From positions 592,759-656,758 of the forward strand of contig CACRXP010000166.1 of the NCBI GenBank assembly GCA_902702965.1: a stretch of 64,000 bases of DNA. Reading direction: 5' to 3'. The notes under the pieces are model-generated. The model did no database searches, was not told where the DNA came from, and worked only from the letters and a program-made list of their open reading frames with translations. Below are positions 13,344 to 24,049 of this stretch, piece by piece. Within the stretch, counting starts at the first letter, position 1, and every line of letters starts with the position of its first letter. The stretch comes from Spirometra erinaceieuropaei. Lineage: Eukaryota > Platyhelminthes > Cestoda > Diphyllobothriidea > Diphyllobothriidae. Made by a program: the position numbers and the translations under genes.

Positions 13344-14891
13344 TCATATTGCATCTATGTCAATCTCGTCATCGTCGTCCTCGACAGAGTCACTGCCGCT
13401 CTCCATATTAACTTCAGGTGATTTTGTCTTGTTCGGTGGGACCTCGGTCTAGCAAAATTAGGTAACTAAACGAAACATACCGATGAGGCCCTGTGAGCAG
13501 GCACCGCAGGGACCTTCTCGCTCTCATCTTCCTCTTCTTCTGAGGACTCTTCTTCAGCTTCCGCAAGCCATTTAAGCATGGGACTGCAGACCTCCGCTAG
13601 TTTAGCAGCAACTGGGGCCGACACAAACCGCTTGGCACCCTAGAGCTTCTTAGTCAATTTAATGGACTTACATTTTTCTCGAACCACGAGAGGATGACTT
13701 CCTCTTCAACGATGTCACAGTCGTACAAACCTTTGAGAATGTGGCAGGCCTTGTCCATTAAATTACAGGACGAATTCTTATCAATTATGATGGACATTGC
13801 TCCGAGGACGTAAGCCTGCGCCTTCTGGGCCTGCTCGCCAGTTCTGGTGAATTGTATGAACACAGAGCGGTATGTGGAAATGTCCGACAGCATTGTATTG
13901 GGATCCGAAAGAAGAACTTCAGCAACGACCAGGACGGCTCGGCTGCCTAGTTTAAGCCGTTCAGCTTCCATCTTCAAGTCATGAGCATGTGCGACAATAT
14001 CACCCTTCTTCTTCATTTGGTCTACTTGTTTAAGAAATATATCAGCACGCTCAGAATCTGACTTTTCCACATCTGCGCTAAGGGCCAAGCGTCTGGCCAA
14101 GGCTGAAAGTTCACCCAATCGCTGCTGCTGCGCCTCCTCCGTGGTATCCTCGCCCCAATCGACGTCATCATCATCATCGCCGGCATATGCTCTAACTGGA
14201 CTGCAGTGGCCGTTGTCACCAACGGGGGAATGTTCATCCTCATCTAGAGGGTGAGGTTTGGAGACAGAAACCTACCAGAGTTCTGCTCCCCATTTTTGAC
14301 GCGACGGTTTTTTCGCCCACGCGAAGGCTCTTCCGATGCGGCCTCCTCAACTGGAGGATTTTTTATGATAAATTGCGTCAGCCGATGCCTTGGATCCAGT
14401 TGGCCACGATTGCCACATGCCTTGCAGGAGATCCCAACAACAGACGCCTTCTTTTTGACGTGCTTAAGTACTTAATGAAGCGTTTATTAGAAAAGTACCA
14501 AAGTGGTCTCTGGATTGCCGCAACTTGGACACAAGACAAACTTCTTGATAAAACCGTTTAGCAGGTCCTGGAGTTTGCCAGCATCATGAGCACCGTTTAC
14601 TATGTACCGTTCGTTTTTTTCATCAACGTGAATCTGAGCCCCCAACTCACACCCGAAGTATTTGGTGACATCTGAACATGCTAAGCAGACGGATGTGGAC
14701 TTACATATCGGCTTGCGATAGAGTGCCTTCGCTATGTCTGTGACGTTGACTATCACCGTTTTGATTCCGTTACCCTTCCCTTCGACCTAAAAACTGGTAA
14801 ACGATACGTGCAAACACACCTTAGCCGAAAGTTTCGGCATTTTGTACCGGTAGAAGGTATCTTCAACCTCATGATTGATGTTGATTTCCAT
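13344..14891 (-). CDS. EIF5: Eukaryotic translation initiation factor 5 (eIF5), complete seven-exon gene
   Basis: eIF5 is the GTPase-activating protein for eIF2-GTP-Met-tRNAi and scaffolds the 43S preinitiation complex. Exons on the minus strand are 14891-14820, 14786-14705, 14671-14499, 14462-14276, 14243-13672, 13639-13481 and 13448-13344, giving 449 residues (human eIF5 has about 431). All introns are GT-AG and 32-36 nt. The GAP domain is complete: R15, K33 and K55 sit at the same numbers as the functional residues of human eIF5, and the zinc ribbon uses C99, C102, C122 and C125. A D-rich linker leads to [11 protein letters not shown], then the C-terminal W2/HEAT domain with [11 protein letters not shown] and KWLAEAEEE. 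The end [11 protein letters not shown] mirrors the family's acidic tail. The start follows [20 protein letters not shown], which aligns residue for residue with known N-termini. I see no disabling change. Confidence 0.95.
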
Positions 14892-15539
14892 GATTGTTTA
14901 CAGCAGCTACCATCAGCTTCAGAATTGTCACAAGCTTCGACCATGTAACAGGAGGCAGGTTGTTTGATATTGAACCAGCACTACCAAGGCGAGGACGTAG
15001 ATGGACCAACAGTAAGCACGGTCCGCTGCCAGCCGACTGAGAGCGCGACGGCAAGAGTGACGGACGTCAACGGATTAAAACAAAACGTCTTAACATGGGG
15101 AAGGTTACCAGTATTTAGAGACCCCAAAAGGCTGGGGTAACGGGTTCGCCAGCATTTCTGCATCTTTTTCAGTTCACTTTGTTTTACAACGGGTATACTT
15201 TTTAACTTAGTTCTTAAATGTATTAAGGCGAGTGTTAATGCTCTGATTTACGTCTCAGGTTTAATGATGAAGGAACTTAGGAATTTCAGGTCCAGTCAGG
15301 AATGCGACCTATCTAAAGAGCCAAAAAGATAAAACCTGCCGGTATTACCTTTTCAGACGTTGAAAGGCCATGGGACTCAGGCCATACACTGAAGTATTAA
15401 TCAGACATGAAGATTTTGCCTAGCAGAATATATCCATTATATTTTTCCCCAACAATCTGAACAAGGCTGAAAGACAAGTTTAACAAGACAAATCTCCTGC
15501 ACCGGACATAAGAATCTGTCCGGTCGTGGTGGGATTATC
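14892..15539. other. eIF5 5' flank and intergenic DNA
   Basis: The eIF5 promoter and 5' UTR must lie here, but no TATA box or obvious initiator stands out. No other gene is recognisable. Confidence 0.4.
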
Positions 15540-15965
15540 CTCGGGGATGACGGCCCCTCTTACGCTAATTTTCGAGTACATGTGGCGGACGGCACTATCT
15601 GGCGCGTTGGATGGCGTGGTTTGTCGCCCTTTTCTTCCATTACTCACCAACAAGCGCGCGAAAAAACTGATCAGTAATCAATATTCCGTTTACCTCTTGT
15701 TCATGCTGGGGAGTGCATATCATGCCAGCGTGGACAAATTTCACTCAGTTTTCTCGTTCTGTCAAACGTAATTCTTAAACTGGTACACTGCTGTTATGCG
15801 CCACCTCAAGAGCGCAGTGCTCTGACACAAGCAAACTGCCAACCCACGACATCCTACCATGTGTACATAATAAATCGCCCCTATCCGTCCTCTGACCTCC
15901 CTTGTCAGACGTGACAAGTTTATTGTGTGTGGTTTAAGCTAATCTTATATCCTTGTTCGCTACAA
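15540..15965 (+). repeat. Candidate 5' LTR of the Ty3/gypsy relic
   Basis: The sequence 15800-15960 resembles 9985-10125 (see that entry) and lies upstream of gypsy-type protease and RT remnants on the same strand. An AATAAA occurs inside it near 15868. Just after it, CTACAAATTAGTGACA near 15960 could be a mutated tRNA primer-binding site of the TTGGTGAC type. The left border is arbitrary. The matching 3' LTR is missing, apparently replaced by the LINE that begins at 18.3 kb. Confidence 0.3.
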
Positions 15966-16339
15966 ATTAGTGACACAGATTTTCCAAACATGGGAATTTT
16001 TTGACGCTCCATCCACAATAATCGAATTCCTGCAATTTCCAGCGTGATGCCTCAGGGACGAACCTTTTATGGACCCGATTAGCGCCTGGGCCTATTCGGG
16101 CGGTTCATCATGCAAGTGATATTTCAAATCAGTACAGTTACCTCTGGAAACCCTCGGAAATCGCGAGCCCGTCGAAAGATTTTCTCAGTTTCCCGACACC
16201 CGCCGCCAAAAATCTTCAAGTGACTTGTGCTGGTATCACCAGCAATTCGAAGCAGCAACGAAACTATAGTTGCGATCATTCTCTTCCAAGCCACATCCAA
16301 CTACACAGGGAAAATACTCCACCCGACAGTAGAGGTGAC

Positions 16340-18215
16340 TACTGCTGCAATCCCTTCCAATCTTCATATTCGCCGTTTGTTCCTCTGGGACCGCACTGCT
16401 GGCGTCAAATTCCCCGTCGACTATGGTACATAGGTTAGGGTTGTCTCACCAGGAAATACTGATCGCAAATATCGCAGCTCTATTTGTCTCACGGCTGTTA
16501 ACGTTTCTGGCATCTCAACTTCGAGTCAACGCTCTATCCCACTCGACTTGGGCCTTCGACGGATTTCTCGACAGGTTTCCGAAATCGCCGACGTTTCCGT
16601 CGCCATCATAGGTGTGGAGTTCCTGAACCGCTTCCACGTGCTATTCAGTATGAGGAATCTTCGACTGATCGACAGCCACGTGGACCTCCGTGTCTGTCAA
16701 TTCGTGCCTCAACCCCCTTACTGTTTTGTCCAGTTCTAACTGTCTTTACCATCCACTTCTCGGGTAGATTTTCCGACTGACCAACCTCTCATTTCTAGTA
16801 GAGGACATCAAACACAGTCGTTTACCGTATTTCCATCACCAGACCTCCCAAATCTTGCCGATGGCGTCGTCTTAATCCGGACCGTTTGTAGATTTCCGAG
16901 GCAGAGTACGGGCAAATGCTTAAACTCGGAATAATATGACAGTCTGGCAGCTGCAGGACATCATGCCTTCACCTTGTTTCTAGGATGAATGGCCATTGCT
17001 GATCGTGTGACAACTACCAGGTTTTGAACTCAGTGACCATCCCTGACCGATATTCTGCCCCACATCTTGGAGATTTTACTATCTCGTTGCATGGCATGCG
17101 CGCATTATCCAGCGTTAATCTGATTCGCGGTTATCATAAAATATTAATTGAAGCCAGTAATGTGCTACAAAAACCGTAGCCACCGATCCCTTTGGGCTAT
17201 TTGAACGTAATCATCTGCCCTTTAGTTTGAGGAATGCCAGTCAAAGTGTCCACCGGCTCAGTGACCAAATTCTGTGTGGCCCCGTCTTCGTTCGGGTCTA
17301 CATCAATGATGTGCCGCTGGCGAGTTCTCGCCATTTCGGACAAGAGGTTCTACTCTGACAGCTATTCAAACGATTTGACTCTTCAATGTTGCAATCAACG
17401 TTGTTATTGCGAGCTTGAAGGCCCAGACACAGTTTTTGGCTCATATAGCGGACTCTGGAAGGATAAAACCTGTCCCTGAAGAAGTTCCAGTCACAAATAT
17501 TTCCAGGCCCGTAGCCATCAGTCAGCTAAGCCGTCTTTTATGCATGATGTACTACTGTCATCGTTTTCCCCCACGATTTCACTATTATACAGTCATGCAA
17601 CAACCCCTCCGCCCACTTCAAGAAGACACCGGTAATGACAGAGGGGGTTGCTAAGTCCTTAGCTGAAATTAAAGCCGCCCTGGGGAGTGCAACACTACTT
17701 GTCCGCCCCCTCTCATATGCACACCTAACCCTTCTGGCCGATTCTTCCAGCACTGCCATTGTTGCATTCCTCCAAGAAACGCTGGCTGTGTTTTACAGCT
17801 TCTGGCTTTCTTCCCAGAGAAGCTAAGTCAGGCAGAGGCCTGTTACAGCGTCTTCGGTTTAAAACTTCTTTATGTCTAGCCATCCGGCACTCCTGACTCC
17901 TTTCCCAGGATCGTCAATTCGTCGTGCTTACTGAACTGAGCCTATACCCTTTGCCCTGAGGTTGACCCCAGAGCAATACTCGGCCCGTGAGATTCGTCAC
18001 CTAGACTTAATTTCACAGTTTTCCTACGAATCCCAACATACCTGGGGTAAAGAAGGTGTGGTCATTGATACCATATCACGAATCGATAAGGGCTTCATTA
18101 CGACGAATATGTTTGCAAGGTCTGGCGTTTCGAGTATTTGTTTCGTCTACCCATCTTCAGAAACTGGGAAGCCATGCGCACAGCTTGCATTACATGGCGC
18201 ACTTTGACGCGTGGT
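16340..18215 (+). pseudogene. Ty3/gypsy LTR retrotransposon pol relic (protease, RT, RNase H)
   Basis: Pieces of a gypsy pol occur in the correct order on the plus strand, broken by stops and frameshifts. An aspartic protease lies at about 16370-16740: RRLFLWDRTAGVKFPVDYGT, where the active DTGA has become DYGT, then LDLGLRR and IIGVEFLNRFHVL. RT follows at about 17020-17350, with NSVTIPDRYSAPHLGDFT, then PFGLF and LRNASQ, then FVRVYINDVPLASS, where the usual YIDD is YIND. RNase H is at about 17640-18200: AEIKAALGSATLLVRP, then REIRHLDLISQF and a DTISRI boundary motif. The gag space upstream is too short, implying a deletion. No integrase was found before the LINE at 18.3 kb. Both key catalytic motifs are altered, so it cannot be active. 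Confidence 0.75.
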
Positions 18216-18295
18216 CCGCCAATGGCTCCTGTGTGGCTGCATCCGGCCGGCACGTCACCGTGACGTGAATCCCGCCCATCTTCTTCGGCCGCGGC

Positions 18296-20985
18296 GATAG
18301 TTTAATTTAATTTACTTAATTTTAATTTAATTAATTTAATTAAATTATTTTTATTAAAGACCCGTCGGGGTCCCATCAAAGCAAGTAAAAATAAATTTAC
18401 ATGCGAATTTTAGACGAGGTAGGCAAAATCTGTACAAAGTGCAATATATAGTTTTTGAGATTAGAATTCCGTTAAGAAAAATGATAAGCGAAGGGTAAAA
18501 AAATCCATTTGAAAATTTAAAAATGATTGGATTAATTTTACAGGAGAAAAAAAACCCTCGAAAAAATAGAATCAGAAAAATGCGGGCAGGACTGGCCTGC
18601 CGATGGCGGTATAGAATGGATTATAGTCGGGCATCAACAGGGCCGAAATAAATGTCAGCTGTATATGGCATTGTATAACAGATTTCATAAAGGGGTTAGT
18701 AGGCGGGTCTGTCAGGACTGGCCTCTATGTGGCCTTGAATAAGGCAAATAAGTGTCGAAATTGAAAACCAGTCTCGAGGCGATAGAACCCAGATGCGGTC
18801 GGTTACATTTAACCGAGTCCATCCGACGATGGGGCAAGGGAGATGTGACCAGACTACTAGTATATGGCAATACAGAAGGTTTCGCCAAGAGCATCGATGG
18901 AGCGCATTCTGTGAGGGCACGATGCATGAACTGAAAAATTGGAAAAATTAACGTTTCTGGTGAGGGATCTTAGGAAGCGAAACTACTCACAAAGGAAGGA
19001 AATGCGGACAGATACGGAAAATTACTGGCGGCATACTAAATTCCCGGTGGCCCTTTCTCAGTCTCATAGAAAAAGTTGTCTGGGAAGGAGGAGGAAAATA
19101 AAAGTTTAATCGAGTCAGTATTCAGATAAAGGTGTAGCCTTCTCATAAAGGTGCGTACATTTTCTGAAGATCTTATATCTATTGGAAGGTTATTCCAGAG
19201 GAAAGTATATCTGGAAGCGAATAAATGGGAGCGCTTAGAGATTGAGGACGCTGGAGGAGGTATAATCAAGGACGAGTTGCGTAGATTGTATGGGCGACTA
19301 CTAGGGGTGAGTGCTGAAATCCGACGAAAATTTGAACTATGATTAATGCGAAAGAGGAGACAGAAGCCTGCTTCTAGTCTTCGAACCCATGAAAATTTTA
19401 GGTTAATTAGCTGGCATCTATCTGAGTAGGAGATATTGGGATGTTCCCTATCTAAAAGTTTTTTAGAAAAACGTCTTTGGACATTTTCAATTTTTAAACG
19501 ACTGGCTTCATTCATCAAACCAAAGAATGGGCAACAATACTCGAGAATAGGAAGTACCAACATACGATAGAGCCTTAATTTAATTTCAGGTAGATAGAAA
19601 TTGTAAGAAATAAAGCCACAAATCTGGGCAGCTTTGGCTGTAATTCTGTCAGCGTGTGGCGACAGATGAAGATTATTAGTGTAGCTTAAACCTAAACCCT
19701 TGATGGCGGTACATTCATTCATAGGTGTGCCTTGAAAGACCACTGGTTGGGGCAGCCTATCAGGTCCAAAACACATATAGCGACATTTAGACGGAGAGAA
19801 TTCCATTAGAATTTTGAGCTCCAAGCTGAGAGAGCAAGCTAGTCAGCATGGATTTGCTCCAGACAATGAAGGCTCGTAGATTTTTTGAACGAATATACAC
19901 ATTTGAGATCATCGGCATAAATAAATGATTGAGAATTTTTAACTGCTGTCGAAATATCTTTTATGTAAAGCGAGAACAAAAGAGGACCTAAAACGGTACC
20001 TTGTAAGAAACCACTTATAATAGGGCTTTCACTGGAAAGTGAAGATCCCACCAAACCGTTTGTTTACGATTAGACAAGTATGATTTAATAAAGTCTTTTA
20101 GGGGACTGCGAATTCTCATAGCTTCCAATTTAACCAAGAGTCTTTTATGTGGTACTTTATCAAAGGCTTTACTAAGATCAAAATGGCAGTTCGACCATCT
20201 GTTTCGATGATGTCCACCGTGTGCCCCACAGTTGCAGCAGCAATGGGAGCAGGGACGGTGACTTACGCAGGGGTTTATAGTGCCGGTAGACTTGCGCAGC
20301 ATCTACCTACACTCTCTCCTCCTCCCTCGCCCGAGCCCGGTGTCAAGACAGAGTCAAGAAGACCGGAGACGAGAGAGGCCGCAGGTGGATGGCTCGGACG
20401 GATCCTCACCTTGGCGTTCCACCACACCCCCTGGTCCACACAACAAATAACCAGGATTTCAACCAACACAAGAGAGATTTGGAGGCTGGCACGGCCGAAG
20501 CCGCACCTGGGCGTGCCGCCAGCGCCTGGCTCGGATCCCACACTGTGATGGGAGTGCCATAAATGCCACATTAAAAAGGAGCCATTGCAGCCTGACTCTC
20601 AGACCGCCTCCGGTCAAGGAGGAGGTCCACTAAGATCAAAATAAATAACGACAACAGATAGATGGTCATTACGAAGAGAGGTAAGTAGATTGAGAAACGA
20701 CAGATGACATGTTTCACAAGAGCGATCTCGTAAAAAACCATGCTGGGAAGGGCTAATAATTTGATTGGCTATGCAAAATTCAGTAATTTTTATGGTGATA
20801 ATTTTTTCAAAGATTTTGGCAAGAGAGGGTGTTTTATGGACACCTCGATAGTTCTGTACGTCAGAACGACAGCCAGACTTAAATACTGGAATAATAATGG
20901 AAGTTTTCCAATAGTCAGGGAAGAAGTCATTTACGAGAAATACCGAAAAGGTTTTGCTAAGCAGAGGAGGAAAATCGATTGTCCA
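18296..20985 (-). mobile_element. CR1-like LINE, 5'-truncated, interrupted by a SINE
   Basis: The minus strand encodes most of a non-LTR RT. From 20985 downward come FKSGCRSDVQNYRGVHKTPS, SPSQHGFLRDRSCE and FDLSKAFDKVPHKRLLVK, then, after the SINE at 20185-20628, QGTVLGPLLFSLYI and an intact FIYADDLK near 19910. The C-terminal part is a 262-residue open frame at 19036-19824 ending in GPPGI. About 700 bp of 3' UTR follow, with one copy of the ~165-bp unit (18695-18930), and the element ends in an A/T-rich TTTAA simple repeat at 18300-18358. There is no endonuclease domain; the 5' end abuts a Penelope fragment at about 20985. The same family recurs at 31.1-33.5 kb, and its 3' UTR at 21.3-22.4 and 27.3-27.8 kb. 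Confidence 0.85.
20185..20628 (+). mobile_element. 444-bp SINE-like insertion with 14-bp target-site duplication
   Basis: It begins GGCAGTTCGACCATCTG and ends CAAGGAGGAGGTCC. The 14-mer ACTAAGATCAAAAT flanks it at 20171-20184 and 20629-20642, a clear target-site duplication, and it splits the RT frame of the surrounding LINE within the FDLSKAFD motif. A copy of the same length and opposite orientation lies at 55553-55997. The first ~260 nt are shared with the other family members, but the 3' ~180 nt occur only in these two. It has no coding capacity and is non-autonomous. Confidence 0.85.
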
Positions 20986-21318
20986 ATTGTCCCGCGCCGT
21001 GACTGTCCCCCGTCAAGAATGTCCGTCAAGCCAGATAGAAGGAGGAAAGTTGATATGCGGTTGATAGAGCGGTCGGTGGACACCCAAGCTTCTTGCACCT
21101 GCCATGCCGCATGATCATCACCCCGGCTCACAATCTCAGCGGCCTCGAAGTTGAAGATGTGTCCCGTTTGCGCGGCATGAGTGGCTGCCTCCGACTTTGG
21201 GTCCGGTAGTCGCACGGCCCAATTGTGCTCGTGCATTTGCGTTTGTAGCTGTCGGCCGGTCCCTCCAACGTACTTGCCCTTACCGCGGCTGCACTGAAGT
21301 CGGTAGACAAACACCAAC
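20985..21318 (-). pseudogene. Penelope-like element GIY-YIG endonuclease fragment
   Basis: A minus-strand frame reads VYRLQCSRGKGKYVGGTGRQ, then MHEHNWAVR, AATHAAQTGHIFNFEAA and a REAW-like QEAWVSTDRSINR. This order matches the GIY-YIG nuclease at the C-terminus of Penelope-like retroelements. In the active family the second motif is usually YVGQTGR; here Q is G. It stands alone between two LINE pieces of opposite orientation, with no RT attached. A Penelope RT relic lies 3 kb further on, same strand, but the two are not contiguous. Confidence 0.7.
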
Positions 21319-22378
21319 AACCGGGAATTTAGCATGCCACTATTAAATTTCCGTATCTGTTCACGTTTCTTTATGAGTAGTCTCGCTACCCAAGATACCT
21401 CACCAGAAATGTTAATTATTCCAATTTTTTAGCTCATGCATCGTGCCCTCACAGAATGCACGCCATCGACGCTCTTGGCGAAACCTTCTGTATTCGCCAT
21501 ATACTAGTAGTTTGGTCGCATCTCCCTTCCCCCATCCTCGGTTGGACTCGGATGAATGTAATCGACCGCATCTGGGTTCCTATCGCCTCGAGACTGATCT
21601 TCATGATGCCCTCACTGAATGCGCTTCATCGATGCTCTTGGCGAAGCCTTCTATATTAGCCATATACTAGTAATCTGGTCGCATCTCCTTTGCCCTATCC
21701 TCGGATGGACTCTGGTGAATGTAACAGACCGCATCTGGGGCCTTTTCGCCTCGAGACTGGTTGTCATCATGCCCTTACAGAATGCGCTCCATCGGCGGTC
21801 TTGTCAAAGCCTTCTATATTCGCCATATACTAGTAGTCTGGTCGCATCTCCCCCCATGTTCGGATGGACTCGGTTGAATGAAACTGACCGCATCTGGGTT
21901 CCTATCGGCTTGAGACTGGTTTTCAATTTCGGCACTTATTTTTCTTATTCAAGACGATACAGGCCAGTCCTGACCGACCCGCCTACGTACCATTTTATGA
22001 AATCCGTTACACAATGCCACATACAGCTGACATCTATTTCGGCCATGTTGATGTCGGGCTTTATTCCATTTTGTACCGCCACATGCAGGCCAGTCCTCCC
22101 TTTTTTTCTGATGCTATTTTTCTGAGGGTTTTTTTTTTCTCCTGTTAAATTACTACAATCATTTTTAAATCTTGCTTTGGAGTTTTTTTTTTCACCCCTC
22201 GTTTTTTTTTCATTTTCATTTTGCTTAACGGACTTCTAATCTCAAAAACTATGCATTGCACTTTGTGCAGATTTTGCCTACATCGTCTAAAATTTGCATG
22301 TAAATTTATTTTTACTTGCTTTGATGGGACCCCGACGGGTCTTTAATAAAATAATTGAAATTGAAATTGAAATTGAAA
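21319..22378 (+). mobile_element. CR1-like LINE 3' end (stop codon and 3' UTR), opposite to the copy at 18.3 kb
   Basis: It starts at the very end of ORF2 (CCGGGAATTTAG, encoding PGI-stop, the same C-terminus as the copy at 19036). It then runs collinear with the 3' UTR of that copy in reverse orientation to GACCCCGACGGGTCTTTAATAAAAT, and ends in an ATTGAA simple repeat at about 22345-22378. It carries three ~165-bp tandem units where the 18.7-kb copy has one. The severe 5' truncation is typical of target-primed reverse transcription. Confidence 0.8.
21437..21926 (+). repeat. Three tandem ~165-bp units in a LINE 3' UTR
   Basis: Units begin near 21437, 21602 and 21767 (a CAT-ATGCCC-T-CA-GAATGC motif) and end in GACCGCATCTGGG...GAGACTGG. 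Each contains CATATACTAGTAGT-TGGTCGCATCTCC. The units differ by scattered substitutions and small gaps. The minus-strand copy at 18695-18930 and the copy near 27750-27840 seem to hold only one unit. Repeated short reading frames in it are a by-product of the near-threefold period. Confidence 0.8.
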
Positions 22379-22379
22379 C

Positions 22380-24049
22380 TCCTGCTTAGAGATCGGCTAT
22401 CTGGATTAGAATACTCCAAAATGTTCTAAACCTCCTATTCAAGGTCACACATGACCAAGATATTCTCAAAATTAATTTACCCACAAACCAAAACGCCCTC
22501 CGAACATTAGAAATAACGAAGATATCATAAGGATTCCCAAATTCGAAAACTCCCAACGATCACATTTTTACACCATAAGATATGCAACTATTTACAGTGT
22601 CCCCCCATGTTTTATCCGGAAAAGCCGAAACTTATCAAATTTAAAATAGAAACTAAGAAATTCCTTGTAAATAACAATACACATTTATTTTTGAGTAAGA
22701 TGTGGCATTTTAAAGCAATTCTTTGATATAGAATTTAGTCCAAAATGCTCTGACGAAGCCAGCCATTTCAATAACACCGGATAATAACAATAAAATGATT
22801 AAATTTAAGGTAGATAACATCATTAATAAGCATAAAACAAATAGAGATAGCCCATCTTTTCCCCTTTCTCGTTTCCATCAGCTAACCCACCTGACGCTAC
22901 CTATCCCTTATGAAGCTAATATCAACCTATCTTTCGATAAAACCTCCACATTATCTGTGCGTTAGGCTATATTTGGGCCATATTAAACCTATGTCCAATT
23001 ATACTAGATCATACTAAGCAATCGACCAGCACTCCTGTAATGTCACATTATCAAGAACAATATGATACATGAATCAATATTATTTTGATATCTTGGATTG
23101 TTACTTACCCCTGAATGTCCATTGATCGTGATATATATTCATCTTTTCCAGTTGCTAGTCCAAACAAACATGCTAAGCCTCCTGGGAAACACGAACGAAC
23201 TGTACGACCAACTCTTAGCAAATGCCCAAATAGACAGAAAAATGGCAACTAGCAGACACCCGAGTGTAATGTCCGAGCCACGTAAAGGTAAGGGTTTAGC
23301 GTCTTCCTTTAGATGAAAGTGTGTGTATGCCTCCCTAGTGTTTCTGTCGGGTCTGATGCTTTCTTGGTCAGAATCCTGGAAACTAGCGTGAGGCGACATA
23401 ACTGTCCTCAATATGTATGCACATGTAAAGTAAGACAGGCTCGTGTTAAGAACTTTTACTGGAAATATAACAACACGCAGTGACTTTTTCTGCCCCCGAT
23501 TCTTCTCAACATCCTCCTTCCGGGCGGTCCTTTGACTAGCCCCTTCGCACCCTCCCATTGCGGTAACTTAACATCAAGTTCGGAAAACAAATGAGTCACG
23601 AAAGAATAGGATTGACAAGGTCACAGTTAAACAACAAGGGCAGGTTGCCCTTAACAAATGCCTAAATAGCCTGACGACCGGCAACTAACAGACACTCAAA
23701 TTTATTCAACTCAAAGATAATTTCAATGTCAGGCCAATGCAAAAGTTTTCCAAATTCCACGAAGCGCTATATATTCATGACCCAGAATCCTGAAAAACTA
23801 TAATCTTCAATGCCTATGTTGTATAGATTGTACTTCTTTTAACTTTGCCATTATCTTGACTTGAAGCACGCTTTTTTTGCTAAAAATAAACTCTTGATTC
23901 TCGCTCTGTTGACTAAGCAGACACCCAAAACCAGTGAAGTCAAAGTGCAGCCGAAATGGATGAGTTTGGTTTAGGTTTTTTCCTGTGTTCAAAGGAGACT
24001 GACAGTGCCCAAGAGGTGCTATAATAAACCTATTTTATTCTATCATTTG
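22380..24049. other. AT-rich intergenic DNA with a diverged local duplication
   Basis: No gene is recognised. Parts of 23200-23420 and 23640-23790 resemble each other (CTTA-CAAATGCC-AAATAG, GGCAACTA-CAGACAC, CAGAATCCTG-AAA), suggesting an old duplication or two fragments of one repeat. Confidence 0.35.

Noticed and set aside
23098..23558. Overlapping frames of 72 and 139 codons
   Set aside because: No domain, and part of the sequence recurs as a diverged repeat near 23640, which points to repeat DNA rather than a gene.
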